A stretch of DNA of 53,238 bases from Flavobacterium micromati (lineage in GTDB: Bacteria > Bacteroidota > Bacteroidia > Flavobacteriales > Flavobacteriaceae): the NCBI RefSeq assembly GCF_900129585.1, contig NZ_FQWF01000016.1, positions 1 through 53,238 on the forward strand, in the 5' to 3' direction. This document shows positions 1 through 9,455 of the stretch, piece after piece. The notes under the pieces were generated by a model, which made no database searches, was not told where the DNA came from, and was given only the letters and a program-made list of their open reading frames with translations. The position numbers were made by a program, and so were the translations under genes. The stretch's first letter is position 1. Every line of letters begins with the position of its first letter.

Positions 1-440
1 TGACTTATTTTCAGGATAATTTTTTAAAAACAACCTGTATATAGGCAATGCCGACTGATATTTAAGGTTTTCTTAAAACTTTCGGATAGCAATGATGTTT
101 TCTAACCAATTATAAAATTAAACTATTTTTTTTTCATTAAATTTCTCATTAATAAAATTATACAGTAAAAAACCAATTTGTCGGTAAAGGTAAAAAACGG
201 TACTTTTAGTACCACCTACATTTATTTAAAGTTTATAAATTTGACTTGTAAACCTGATTGGTTTAGCTGTTAAAAAAGCATAAATAGGGTCGTAGAAATT
301 AGTTGCAAATAATTTTGAAAACTACCTCGAGGATGTTCTTGCAATATTTTAACAACAGGGCGAAGAAATAACATAACAAGCTATTCCAACTTTCGTCCTT
401 ATAGCAACTATTGTTGTAAATGGGAGAAGCACCGTATATT
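1..440. other. Intergenic, no gene recognised
   Basis: No convincing coding frame is seen on either strand before the small gene at 441. The stretch is very A+T-rich with poly-A and poly-T runs. A TAAATTTG box at 236-243 fits the Bacteroidota -7 consensus, but it lies about 200 bases from the next start and may be chance. Confidence 0.5.
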
Positions 441-683
441 ATGAAAAATTTATTTTTAGGATTACTGATGTTAATAGGAGCTGCAAGTTTTGCAAACACT
501 GAAGACCCAATTAAAAAACTTCCAATTGCGCCAGCGCCTAGTGAAAAGGTTCAAAAAAGTGACAAAATAATTATTGAACAAAAAGTTGCAGATGATACAA
601 TTTATTGTTCGATTAAAGTTAATGGCAACGAAGCTTCTTGTTGGTTATGCGATTGTAATGAACTCGCTAAAACGCTTAAATAA
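441..683 (+). CDS. Small secreted protein of unknown function
   Basis: This encodes 80 residues with an N-terminal signal peptide (basic MKN, then a hydrophobic stretch to about residue 18, with a plausible cleavage after SFA). The mature part is short, lysine-rich and proline-containing (KKLPIAPAPSEK), and ends in a cysteine-containing segment with a CWLCDC motif near residues 70-75. I chose the ATG at 441 because it begins directly with the signal peptide. An ATG seven codons upstream would put extra residues before it. The cysteine cluster could form disulfides or bind metal; that is inference. I do not recognise the family. It stands alone, followed by an inverted repeat. Confidence 0.6.
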   Translation: MKNLFLGLLMLIGAASFANTEDPIKKLPIAPAPSEKVQKSDKIIIEQKVADDTIYCSIKVNGNEASCWLCDCNELAKTLK

Positions 684-746
684 AAGCCAATAGGTATAAT
701 TAGTTATGATGGTAATGTGAATGTTTATCATTGCCTTTAGATTTTT

Positions 747-857
747 GAACATCTCTAAAAAGAACCTGTTTTAGATTTTAATATCTGATAAAACAACTAA
801 AATCAATGGTTTGGGATTTTATACTGTTTTCAAACAATAGCTTTTTTAGAGATGTTC
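747..857. repeat. 111-bp inverted-repeat element (MITE-like or long stem-loop)
   Basis: The left arm at 747-762 (GAACATCTCTAAAAAG) is the reverse complement of the right arm at 841-857 (CTTTTTTAGAGATGTTC) apart from one extra base. About 78 bases lie between the arms and include a weaker inner stem. There is no coding sequence inside. The terminal arms resemble insertion-sequence ends, so a non-autonomous element is possible; no target-site duplication is clear. It could also act as a terminator-like fold after the upstream gene. Confidence 0.55.
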
Positions 858-905
858 TTTATTAAAATACGGAATAACAAATACAATTTTAACTAAGTAT
901 TAAAT

Positions 906-1547
906 ATGAAAAAATTAATAATAGGACTTATATTAATAAGCAATATCGCATTAAGCCAAAATAAAGATAAATCGGTGGATATCAAAGTTATTTATGAACA
1001 CAGTTTTTTTAAAGGGATATTTAAAAATGAAGTTGAATTATATATCAAAGACAATATTTCGCAATTTTCTTATAATATAGATAAACAAGTAAAAGATAAT
1101 GGTAATGGCAAATTTACCATGGCCGCTCTCAAATATATTAATAATTATAATCTGGATACTGCTATATTTAGAGAACAACGTAATATTAATAAAAAGTTAA
1201 TAACTGCTGAATGGAAAAATGATTTTAAATGGGTAATTACAAAAGAAACTAAAATAATTAATGGATATAAGGCTATAAAAGCAAGCTCCTATTCTTATGA
1301 GGTTGATAAAAATGACCCTTATTATTTCGGGAAAGTATTTGCTTGGTTTACAACCGAAATCCCTTTATCAGCTGGTCCGGGAAGATACGCTGGATTACCG
1401 GGACTAATTTTAGAAATTGAATATGAAAATTCTAATTCAAAATATAAATTAAAAAGTATAGATTTTAAAAACAAAGAACTACTAAAAGATATTACAAAAG
1501 GAACAAAAGTTGATAAATTTGAAATTTTATATTCAAGAGAAAATTAA
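906..1547 (+). CDS. GLPGLI family protein
   Basis: This is a 213-residue exported protein. Residues 1-17 form a signal peptide (MKKLIIGLILISNIALSQ). The family signature GLPGLI lies near residues 163-168, after an acidic/aromatic segment typical of the family (AWFTTEIPLSAGPGRYAGLP). GLPGLI proteins are Bacteroidota-specific and predicted to be periplasmic or surface-exposed; their biochemical role is unknown. The gene ends 5 bases before a beta-barrel receptor gene, so the two are very probably co-transcribed. A second, diverged copy of the same pair follows at 4471-7803. The ATG at 906 is the only start that places the signal peptide at the N-terminus. Confidence 0.88.
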   Translation: MKKLIIGLILISNIALSQNKDKSVDIKVIYEHSFFKGIFKNEVELYIKDNISQFSYNIDKQVKDNGNGKFTMAALKYINNYNLDTAIFREQRNINKKLITAEWKNDFKWVITKETKIINGYKAIKASSYSYEVDKNDPYYFGKVFAWFTTEIPLSAGPGRYAGLPGLILEIEYENSNSKYKLKSIDFKNKELLKDITKGTKVDKFEILYSREN

Positions 1548-1552
1548 TTAAA

Positions 1553-4186
1553 ATGAATAGCAACAAAATAATCTTTTTGATTGTTTTCACTCTAATATCA
1601 TTGGATACATATAGTCAAACCACAATTAAAGGTAGAGCTAAAGATGAAAACAATTCATCTTTAGCTGGTGTTAACGTAATTTTATACGAAAATAGCATAA
1701 TAATAGAGTACACAAAATCAGATAGTATCGGGAATTTTCAACTGGAAAAACAATTGTTAGAGGGAATTTATTTAGTAGAAGGCAGAAAATTTGGTTATAA
1801 AAAGTTCAATCAAAACATTGTTGTTGGAACAGATACAAAGCAACTAATTAGTTTAGAAATTGTGCTTAACGGTTCAGAAATTATTGAACTCAAAGAAGTA
1901 CAAATAGTGTCAAAACCGCCAATAATTGTAAAGAAAGACACCATAATTTATAACATTGACAAGCTGAAAGATGTTTACGACAACAATTTAGAACAGGTTC
2001 TAGCAAAAATTCAAGGCTTTAAAATTCAAGCCAACGGCGAAATTGAAGTTAACGGTAAAATTATCAGAAAAGTAATTATTGATGGCAAAGAAGTTTCGGA
2101 TTTAGGAAGCGCATTATTAACGCAAACTTTATCGCCAAATGATATAAAAGAAATAGAGGTTCGATTTGATGAAAAAAACAACAAACTAAAAGAAAGTTTA
2201 CTAGACGATGGCAAATTTGCAGTTTTAGACATAAAATTAAAGGAAGATTTAAACAAATCATTTTTTGGGAATATTCAAGGAAACTTTGGTTACCAAAACA
2301 ATGAGAAATTTGGGGGATATTCCAATTTATTTTCCCTTAATAAAAAAGTAAACATTCAGGCTTCTGGCGAAAACACAAATTTTGGAAATAACAAAATTTC
2401 ATTAGCGCAAATTCGGAACATTGGCGAGGAAGCAAATGCAAAAATAATGTCCTTACCCATTGATTACAATGAAGTTAAAAAACGGAAAGGTTTAAGTGAC
2501 GAGTTATATGGATTTAATAATTTTACTCAAAACGATAATTCTATCTTAGGAATTTCAATAAACTATGTTATTGACGAAAAAACAGATTTGTTTATTGGTA
2601 GTTTCAATAACTATCATTTTATGAAAAACCAAAGTTTTACAAACCAATTCTATATCAATGATTTGATAAACAATATAGATTTAAATAATACTCAAAAGGA
2701 GTACAATTCAAAAAATAAAATACAACTTAAACATACATCAGACAAAATAAAATTAAAAACCGATCTAAATTATATTTGGTTTGAAAATAATTTGGACAAT
2801 TTAAATCGTTCACAAAATCAAAACGATTTTCAAAATAAACATAATTCAAATAGTATGTTTTTTAACAATTCACTTGAATACGTTTTTAGCAAGAAAACAG
2901 GTTTAATTTCTAACATTTCTTTTTCTGATGAGAATTATGTATTGAATAATAATTTGCAAACCGACAATCTTAATGTAGCCAATTTTCTTGGCTCATCAAT
3001 ATTACAATCGCTATTTTCATTTAATCAAATAAATAGTAATACAGAACGTAATTTTGTGTCAGAGTTAAAGATAAATCAAAAGAGCAACTTCGGAAATCAC
3101 TTTTTTGGTTATAAATATATGTCGAATTCATTGCAAAACGAAAAAAAATCAAGTAATTCAACAGATTTAAATTTTGATTTTTTGAATCCCAGACAAAAAT
3201 TGTCATACAACACAAATTCATTATTGTATAATTATCAAAATTCAATTGGGTTGTTTATCCTTAACGCAAATATGGAACTATCAAAAATTGAGATTCCAGA
3301 TGTCATTACAAAACCATCTTATTTTCAATACAATGTAAACATTATTTTTTCACCAAATGAATCTTCAAATTTCACCTTGATTGCATCAAATAATGTTGGT
3401 AAATTTCCATTAGAAAAAACGTTAAACGGTTTATATTTATCTAATTTTCAAACCATTTTTGAGCCGTCTTTGGGTTTAACACCAACAAATAATGAAATTT
3501 ACTCAATCGCTTACTTCAAAATTTTTAAAGAATTTAAAGTAGAAATAACTTCTGCAATATTACATGGAAAAGCGAGAAATCTTGACAATCAATCTTTTTT
3601 AAATGATATTATATTACAGCAAGCAAATCAATTAGATAATAGCTACACAGCATTTTCTACAACTTTTGTAAAAAATTTTAAAAAACTTCCGTTTAAAATC
3701 ACTTTTGAACCAGAAATATTAAACAATAAATCTAACTTTATATTTGAAAATATAATCAGAGAAAATTTTTCTGAACGATATTTGTTAGGTTTAAAAATCG
3801 ACAGTAAACTTAAAGGAAATTTTGACTTTAATTATTTTTCAAAATACTCCCATTTTATCTTTAAAAACGACTTAAGCGATTTTAAAAATAACTTAGAGTT
3901 TATTAGTAATAGTATAACCTTGAAGTCTAATTTTTTTAATAAATCTCTGATCGTAATGAGTACTTATCGAAATGTATACTTTTTTAGCAATAAAGACAAT
4001 TTTTCTAATTTAGATTTTTCGGTTAGTAAAAGAACAAATAAAATCAACTTCAGCTTAATGCTTTCAAATTTATTTAATGCGAATCAGTTTATTACAAAAG
4101 ATTTTAATCAAGTAATTTTTACGGAGAATGAAAACGCGGTTTTTAGCAGATTTATCAATTTTGGAATCGAATATAAATTTAAATAA
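1553..4186 (+). CDS. TonB-receptor-like outer-membrane beta-barrel protein
   Basis: This protein has 877 residues. It starts with a signal peptide (cleavage near residue 21, TYSQ). A carboxypeptidase-regulatory-like beta-sandwich follows at about 22-115 (TIKGRAKDENNSSLAGVNV). A plug-like region lies around 145-220 (VLAKIQGFKIQANGEIEVNGK... VIIDGKEV), and then a long Asn/Phe/Ser-rich barrel ends in an aromatic strand (FGIEYKFK). The layout matches the Bacteroidota outer-membrane beta-barrel family that sits next to GLPGLI genes. No clear N-terminal TonB box is seen, so active TonB-dependent import is uncertain. It probably binds or transports a substrate together with the upstream GLPGLI protein; the substrate is unknown. 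Confidence 0.85.
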   Translation: MNSNKIIFLIVFTLISLDTYSQTTIKGRAKDENNSSLAGVNVILYENSIIIEYTKSDSIGNFQLEKQLLEGIYLVEGRKFGYKKFNQNIVVGTDTKQLISLEIVLNGSEIIELKEVQIVSKPPIIVKKDTIIYNIDKLKDVYDNNLEQVLAKIQGFKIQANGEIEVNGKIIRKVIIDGKEVSDLGSALLTQTLSPNDIKEIEVRFDEKNNKLKESLLDDGKFAVLDIKLKEDLNKSFFGNIQGNFGYQNNEKFGGYSNLFSLNKKVNIQASGENTNFGNNKISLAQIRNIGEEANAKIMSLPIDYNEVKKRKGLSDELYGFNNFTQNDNSILGISINYVIDEKTDLFIGSFNNYHFMKNQSFTNQFYINDLINNIDLNNTQKEYNSKNKIQLKHTSDKIKLKTDLNYIWFENNLDNLNRSQNQNDFQNKHNSNSMFFNNSLEYVFSKKTGLISNISFSDENYVLNNNLQTDNLNVANFLGSSILQSLFSFNQINSNTERNFVSELKINQKSNFGNHFFGYKYMSNSLQNEKKSSNSTDLNFDFLNPRQKLSYNTNSLLYNYQNSIGLFILNANMELSKIEIPDVITKPSYFQYNVNIIFSPNESSNFTLIASNNVGKFPLEKTLNGLYLSNFQTIFEPSLGLTPTNNEIYSIAYFKIFKEFKVEITSAILHGKARNLDNQSFLNDIILQQANQLDNSYTAFSTTFVKNFKKLPFKITFEPEILNNKSNFIFENIIRENFSERYLLGLKIDSKLKGNFDFNYFSKYSHFIFKNDLSDFKNNLEFISNSITLKSNFFNKSLIVMSTYRNVYFFSNKDNFSNLDFSVSKRTNKINFSLMLSNLFNANQFITKDFNQVIFTENENAVFSRFINFGIEYKFK

Positions 4187-4188
4187 AC

Positions 4189-4365
4189 ATTGCAGCAAAT
4201 AATGAAGTTCGTACAAACAAATCAATTGAATTTCAAACGAACATGATTTTGACTTCAGAAAAGTTAACTGCTGATGAAGATGATCAACGCATTTATTTAG
4301 GAAGGTTTGCTGTTTATGTTGATGGTGTTTACATCGGAATATATGACGTATATTTAGAGGTATAA
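4189..4365 (+). pseudogene. Orphan reading-frame remnant after the receptor gene
   Basis: A frame directly after the receptor stop stays open for about 58 codons and ends at TAA 4363-4365. Its translation has normal-looking composition (for example DDQRIYLGRFAVYVDG and YIGIYDVYLEV). The only ATG is at 4243, which would give 40 residues with no signal peptide. It reads like the C-terminal end of a lost gene rather than a complete small gene. The family is not recognised. Confidence 0.3.
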
Positions 4366-4470
4366 TAAGTTACAAGAATTCCCTTTTTCACTTTGCTGTT
4401 TAAGGGGATATTTAAATTTATTTTTAAAAATCAATCTTTATTATTAATACTATTTAACACTACTTTCAGG

Positions 4471-5196
4471 ATGAAAAATCTATTAAAATTATTTAGCATG
4501 GTGATTATTTCAAACATTTCTATTGCACAGTCTTTCACCATTGAGTTTGAGAGGCGAGCAAACATTGAAAACCAACTTAAAAATGTTACAGATCCCGAAA
4601 CAAGAAAAAGCGTGACTGCCTATTTGTCGAAACCGACCATTTTCTTTTTGTATTATAACAATGGGGAATCTTTGTACATGGAAGAAAGAGAAAAAATTTT
4701 AAACAATGAAGATTTGAAAATTGAAAATGAAAAAGTAAAAAAAATTGAAATTGGTAAAGATGGCGGTGGATTGTACAAAAATTTTAAAACTAAAGAATAT
4801 CTTCATGAAGCGGATGTGTTAGGTAAAAAACTTCTGGTTGTCGATAAATTAGAAAAAATCAATTGGGAAATACTTGATGAAGAAAAAACAATAGGCACTT
4901 ACAACTGTAAAAAAGCCAAAGCTACGATTAATAACGAAAGTATTATCGCTTGGTATTCAGACGAAATTGCTATCCAGGATGGTCCAAAAGACTTTTATGG
5001 TTTACCGGGTCTCATCATAGAATTGATTGCTGAAAAGCAAACTTATCATGCCATCAAAGTTACTGAAAATAAGGGTAAATTAGAAATTAAAAGGCCATTG
5101 AACGGTACTAAAGTTTCTAAAAAAGAATATTTAAAAATCGTAGAAGACAGAATAAATGAATTAAAAAGCGGTTTGGGAAATTCTTTGAGACAGTAA
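4471..5196 (+). CDS. GLPGLI family protein, second copy
   Basis: This encodes 241 residues. The ATG at 4471 begins a clean signal peptide (MKNLLKLFSMVIISNISIAQ). An in-frame ATG at 4393 would add a second hydrophobic stretch in front and is less likely. The family core is clear: a W-x(3)-DEEKTIGTYNCKKA segment near residues 131-150, then DFYGLPGLI at about 174-182. A lysine-rich tail follows. The stop is 3 bases before the next receptor start, so translation is probably coupled. This is a diverged paralogue of the gene at 906, with more of the usual family core. Function in the family is unknown. Confidence 0.88.
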   Translation: MKNLLKLFSMVIISNISIAQSFTIEFERRANIENQLKNVTDPETRKSVTAYLSKPTIFFLYYNNGESLYMEEREKILNNEDLKIENEKVKKIEIGKDGGGLYKNFKTKEYLHEADVLGKKLLVVDKLEKINWEILDEEKTIGTYNCKKAKATINNESIIAWYSDEIAIQDGPKDFYGLPGLIIELIAEKQTYHAIKVTENKGKLEIKRPLNGTKVSKKEYLKIVEDRINELKSGLGNSLRQ

Positions 5197-5199
5197 GGT

Positions 5200-7803
5200 A
5201 TGAGATATTTTATTTCAATATTTTTATTTTCCCATTTTTGTTTTTCTCAAATCCCTGTAAGCGGTATTTTAAAAAACAAAGCCAACATTGAAATACCTTC
5301 GGCAACGCTTCAATTAATGGTTGACAATAAACTTATTGCATATTCAACATCTGACGAAGCTGGTTTTTTTGAAATAGCAGTTAGTAAAAATATTTTGGCC
5401 AAATACACGTTAAAAATTACACACGTACAGTACCACACTAAAATCATTGAAATCGCAAATATTAATGCAATATTGTTAATTGTTCTTGACGAAAAAGAAG
5501 TGGAATTAAAAGAAATTGTAATCCAAAGCAAATTAGCTGTTGCAAAAATCAAAGGCGATACTTTGCGTTATAATCTAAAAGCTTTGACTACTGGCAACGA
5601 AGAAAAATTAGTTGAAGTTCTAAGAAAACTCCCCGGCATTGAAGTAAATGAAGATGGTAAAATAATGTCTCAGGGAAAAGTGATTAATGACTTACTTGTA
5701 AATGGCAAAAAAATGTTTGGTGATAACCATAAGATTGCTACCGAAAATATTAATGCAGAAATGCTTGAAGGAATTGACGTGCTGAGCAATTATGAGAATT
5801 TTGCAGCGTTAAAAGAAATTGAAGGCAGCAACAAAACCGCTTTAAACATAAATATCAAAAAAGAATTTTTAGGCAAAATAACAGGTACTATTGATGCTTA
5901 CACAGCGTACCTCAGTAGATATCAAGTAAACAGTAATTTATTTAAATTTAATGAAAAGATAAACGTTTCCGCAGTAGTAAATCTTAACAATACGGGTTTC
6001 CAGCCTTTGTCGATGAAAGATTATTTTTCGTTAAATAAAAGTGTGAGGCAAGAACTGAGAAATAACGATTCCTCAATTAACTCTTTGAAAACTAGTGACA
6101 TACCTGTATTTTTATTATCTGATGATAATGTCAGCACAAAAGCCAATGAGTTTGTAGCGTTTGATTTTGCATATCAATCGACAAATAAACTATCGATAAA
6201 TGGGTTTTCTATTTTTTCAAGATTAAGAACCACAGAAATTTCTCGGACAAATAAGGTTTTTTTTGATAATTCTTCAACATCCAATGTTTTAGAAAATATT
6301 TTTAGCAAAAATAATTTACTATACAATCAAACAAAAATAAATATTGATTACAAACAAAGCACAAATAATTTAGTGAACTATACTCTGTTATTTGACCCAA
6401 ATGTCATCAATGCTTCAAATACAATTGGAAATAACTTAAATTCTACTCAAAACACGATTGGCGAAAGTATCGATAAAATAAATTATAAATTTGGTCATCA
6501 GCTTAGCTATATTAGTAAAATTGATAAAAACAAATTATTATCATTCAATTTGTTCCAAGAGTTCAACAAAAATCAGAGTGATATTGGGCTTGATGCTAAC
6601 TATAATTTGTTTAATCTTAACAGCAATTTGACCCAAAATAATGTCGAAAAAAACAATGATTATGGTTTTTATAGTAAGCTTACAATAAAGAAAAAACAGC
6701 ACTTGTATAAATTTAGTTTTGGCTATATTTTTGAAAATTCTAATTTTAATACTGGCATTGCACTTGGTGATAATCGAATAAATTTTACCTCAAATTACTT
6801 CACATCTGATATCAGTTTTCAAAAAAGCGAAGGGAAATTTAATTATAAGGCTAAATCGGAATTCAGGCATTACTTTCTGAAATTTGGTGATGAAAAAGGC
6901 GAAAATTCCTTTATTCTGCCCTCTTTTCTTTTTAAATATAATTTTAATCAAACGCATCATTTATTGGTAAATTATTCAAAAACTGTAGATGTATATTCGG
7001 CAAGAAATCTCAATGATAACAGTTTTTTCGAAAGCTTCAGAAATCTTTTTGCAAATTCAAATATCAATTATTCAACACCTATTACGCAACATATTTATGC
7101 TTTAAATTACTTTCAATTTGATCTTTACAACGGAATTGTCATAATGCTTAATTCATCCTACACTGTCTTTGGAAATAGGCTTTCAAATAATTCTGTAAAT
7201 GCTGTAGATTTCATTCAAATACAACAAATAAACACGGAAAATCAATTTGCATGGAATAACTCAATCTCTTATGAGCATCGCATTTCGAAAATAAAAAACA
7301 AATTTAAAGTTTCGTTTAACTACATTAATTCCAATTTCGTCAATCAAATAAATTTTGTAAACAATACGCAGCTTACAGAATTATTTGGCATTAAAACATC
7401 GTTAATTAGCATTTTTAAAAATGAATATTTTAACTATGAATGTGGATTAAATTATCGCTATCAAACCAATAGTTTATCATTTCAAGGCACTAAAAATAAG
7501 ATAATTCAACTCAATCCATTTCTTTCTTTTAATGGTAAAATCAATTCACAATTTTCTTATTTCATCGATAATTCCTTTGAAAAATTTAACACCGATAACC
7601 AATCCACTGATTTTTTTAATTTAAGTTTTAAGGTTAACTACAAAGCTAAAAAGTTTAAATATTGGTTTGAAGCGAACAATGTTTTAAACATTGAAAATGC
7701 ACAGGTTATAAAATTCATCAGTTCTAATAATTTCACTTCTACAGAAATAATTGATAGGTTAGCGGGTTATATTGGTTTTGGAATTGGGTTTAACATAAAA
7801 TAA
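5200..7803 (+). CDS. TonB-receptor-like outer-membrane beta-barrel protein, second copy
   Basis: This has 867 residues: a signal peptide (MRYFISIFLFSHFCFSQ), a regulatory-like beta-sandwich at about 18-105, a plug-like domain around 125-220 (LVEVLRKLPGIEVNEDGKI, then LLVNGKKMFG), and a barrel to the C-terminus ending in GFGIGFNIK. The plug region is closer to the TonB-receptor plug consensus than that of the first copy. The gene starts 3 bases after the GLPGLI stop. The two receptor copies have similar length and order of parts but low visible identity, suggesting an old duplication or different ligands. Confidence 0.86.
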   Translation: MRYFISIFLFSHFCFSQIPVSGILKNKANIEIPSATLQLMVDNKLIAYSTSDEAGFFEIAVSKNILAKYTLKITHVQYHTKIIEIANINAILLIVLDEKEVELKEIVIQSKLAVAKIKGDTLRYNLKALTTGNEEKLVEVLRKLPGIEVNEDGKIMSQGKVINDLLVNGKKMFGDNHKIATENINAEMLEGIDVLSNYENFAALKEIEGSNKTALNINIKKEFLGKITGTIDAYTAYLSRYQVNSNLFKFNEKINVSAVVNLNNTGFQPLSMKDYFSLNKSVRQELRNNDSSINSLKTSDIPVFLLSDDNVSTKANEFVAFDFAYQSTNKLSINGFSIFSRLRTTEISRTNKVFFDNSSTSNVLENIFSKNNLLYNQTKINIDYKQSTNNLVNYTLLFDPNVINASNTIGNNLNSTQNTIGESIDKINYKFGHQLSYISKIDKNKLLSFNLFQEFNKNQSDIGLDANYNLFNLNSNLTQNNVEKNNDYGFYSKLTIKKKQHLYKFSFGYIFENSNFNTGIALGDNRINFTSNYFTSDISFQKSEGKFNYKAKSEFRHYFLKFGDEKGENSFILPSFLFKYNFNQTHHLLVNYSKTVDVYSARNLNDNSFFESFRNLFANSNINYSTPITQHIYALNYFQFDLYNGIVIMLNSSYTVFGNRLSNNSVNAVDFIQIQQINTENQFAWNNSISYEHRISKIKNKFKVSFNYINSNFVNQINFVNNTQLTELFGIKTSLISIFKNEYFNYECGLNYRYQTNSLSFQGTKNKIIQLNPFLSFNGKINSQFSYFIDNSFEKFNTDNQSTDFFNLSFKVNYKAKKFKYWFEANNVLNIENAQVIKFISSNNFTSTEIIDRLAGYIGFGIGFNIK

Positions 7804-8024
7804 TTCTGAATGCCGTTCATAATAAATAGTCAAGGTATTAAATCATTTAGCCGATAAACTTCGATTTATTTTCTAGGAGGAAAAATATTAAAAATATATT
7901 GTTGTTAGTCAGTTTTTATTGGCAACAGCAGTAAATTGATTTACGTTTTGCACCTGTGATCGGGAATTTGTTTGGTGAAAATTGACTTATTACCTTTTCT
8001 GGAAAAATTTTTACTTGCTATTGC

Positions 8025-9248
8025 CTACAATCGTTGTTGTTCGGCTTTAACGAGTTTCTGCAACCAAATACAACCCGCAACCGAGAGTATTCCTAGTGTT
8101 CCCATCACAAACCAGTTGGTTTGATAACCAAAGTTGGCTATAATTTCAAGTCCCGTTTTTGAACTGGCAATGTGTGCTAAACTGAAACTCATTGTGAACA
8201 GCGCCATGTAGCGTCCTTCATGCCCTTTTGGTGCTCTGCTCAAAGCAAAAGAATTGGAAAATGGAAAAATGAACATTTCTCCAAAAGTGATAAAAAGAAT
8301 ACTCACAATTAGGGTCCCAGCCCAAACATTGATCAATAAAACATAAAAACTGATCGACATCAGCAAACAACCCCAAAGGATAATTTTAAGTTTGTCAATA
8401 TTTTTGCGCTGGCTAATGCTTACAATTGGCATTTCAAGAAAGAAAATCAACAGGCCGTTTAATGATAATAAAAGGCCACTTTGGAATTCCGTAAGCCCAA
8501 ATTTTTCATTGTGGTACAACGGCAATGTCGTGAAAAGTTGGAAGAAAAGCATGGCTGTGATAAAGCATACAAATAGAAAAATCCAGAATATTTTATCGGT
8601 GAAAACGGATGCTGGAATTTCGGTCACACTCTCGGAAACGTTCAAATCAGCTGGTTTTTTTCGCTCTTTTACAAGTACTGTAAAAATTAAAATTGACACA
8701 ATACAAGAAGCTCCATCAACCCAAAAAAGTCCGCTGTATCCTAAATTCATAATGATTAATCCTCCTAAAGCAGGTCCGGCGGTAAAGCCTAAATTTACAG
8801 CAAGACGAACAAGAGTCAATGCTCTGGTTCGATTTTCGGGTTTGGCATAAGTGCCTAACGAAACAAACATGGCAGGACGAAACATATCAGCAACGGTCAT
8901 TATAAGGAACATTGCAAAGCATAATCCCCAGAAAGTGCGCACATATTGTACGGCAAACAACAGCAACCCGCTGGTAAATAAGCTAAATACCATGATTTTA
9001 TAAAATCCTATTTTATCAGAAAGTTTACCGCCAAGCCACGAACCTAACATAGAGCCAAAACCAAAACAGACCATAATCCAACCAACTTGTTCATAAGAAA
9101 AATTCAAATCTTCCTTTAAATATTTCGATAAAAACGGCAAAACCATTGTTCCCGCTCTGTTGATAAATGTGATTAAAGTCAAGATCCAGATTTCTCTGGT
9201 GAATCCTCGGTAATTATTGATGTAACGTTGAAAAGCAGTTTTGAGCAT
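8025..9248 (-). CDS. Major facilitator superfamily (MFS) transporter
   Basis: This is a 407-residue inner-membrane protein with about 12 hydrophobic segments. The MFS motif A between helices 2 and 3 is visible as GGKLSDKIG at residues 73-81. Helix 5 carries a drug-efflux-like stretch, GFTAGPALGG, near residues 153-162. Length and motifs fit the DHA1-type drug/proton antiporter group, so an efflux role is likely; the substrate cannot be read from sequence. It is convergent with the receptor gene and divergent from the DUF1684 operon. A TAATTTTG box on the minus strand at 9268-9275 lies 20 bases before the start and is a candidate promoter. It is about 10 kb from the NRPS/PKS cluster, so a link to that product is not supported. 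Confidence 0.85.
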   Translation of the reverse strand: MLKTAFQRYINNYRGFTREIWILTLITFINRAGTMVLPFLSKYLKEDLNFSYEQVGWIMVCFGFGSMLGSWLGGKLSDKIGFYKIMVFSLFTSGLLLFAVQYVRTFWGLCFAMFLIMTVADMFRPAMFVSLGTYAKPENRTRALTLVRLAVNLGFTAGPALGGLIIMNLGYSGLFWVDGASCIVSILIFTVLVKERKKPADLNVSESVTEIPASVFTDKIFWIFLFVCFITAMLFFQLFTTLPLYHNEKFGLTEFQSGLLLSLNGLLIFFLEMPIVSISQRKNIDKLKIILWGCLLMSISFYVLLINVWAGTLIVSILFITFGEMFIFPFSNSFALSRAPKGHEGRYMALFTMSFSLAHIASSKTGLEIIANFGYQTNWFVMGTLGILSVAGCIWLQKLVKAEQQRL

Positions 9249-9404
9249 GAGGTAAATTTCTGTTTTGCAAAATTACAACCTTTTTCAGGAGCTTTTTCCA
9301 GCTATTCGTTACAATCTTATATTTTTTTAAAGAAAAAAAATATAAGGATTTTCACTACTATCTGGGCTAGAAATCGGAAATCTGAACCCATTTATTCCAA
9401 ATAT

Positions 9405-9412
9405 TATCTTTG
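9405..9412 (+). promoter_or_regulatory. Candidate promoter -7 box (TATCTTTG)
   Basis: TATCTTTG matches the Bacteroidota TAnnTTTG consensus and lies 44 bases before the proposed TTG start of the DUF1684 gene. No clear -33 TTG is seen, so this is a weak call. Confidence 0.35.
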
Positions 9413-9455
9413 TCGCTTTGTAACTTTTAAACTATTTTTGCATAAAATTATTCAA

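Noticed and set aside
8392..8850. 152-codon plus-strand frame opposite the MFS gene
   Set aside because: It lies wholly antisense to a well-supported membrane protein gene and has no family features.
8025..9248. MFS gene as the exporter of the cluster product
   Set aside because: It is about 10 kb away with several unrelated transcription units between, so there is no positional support.
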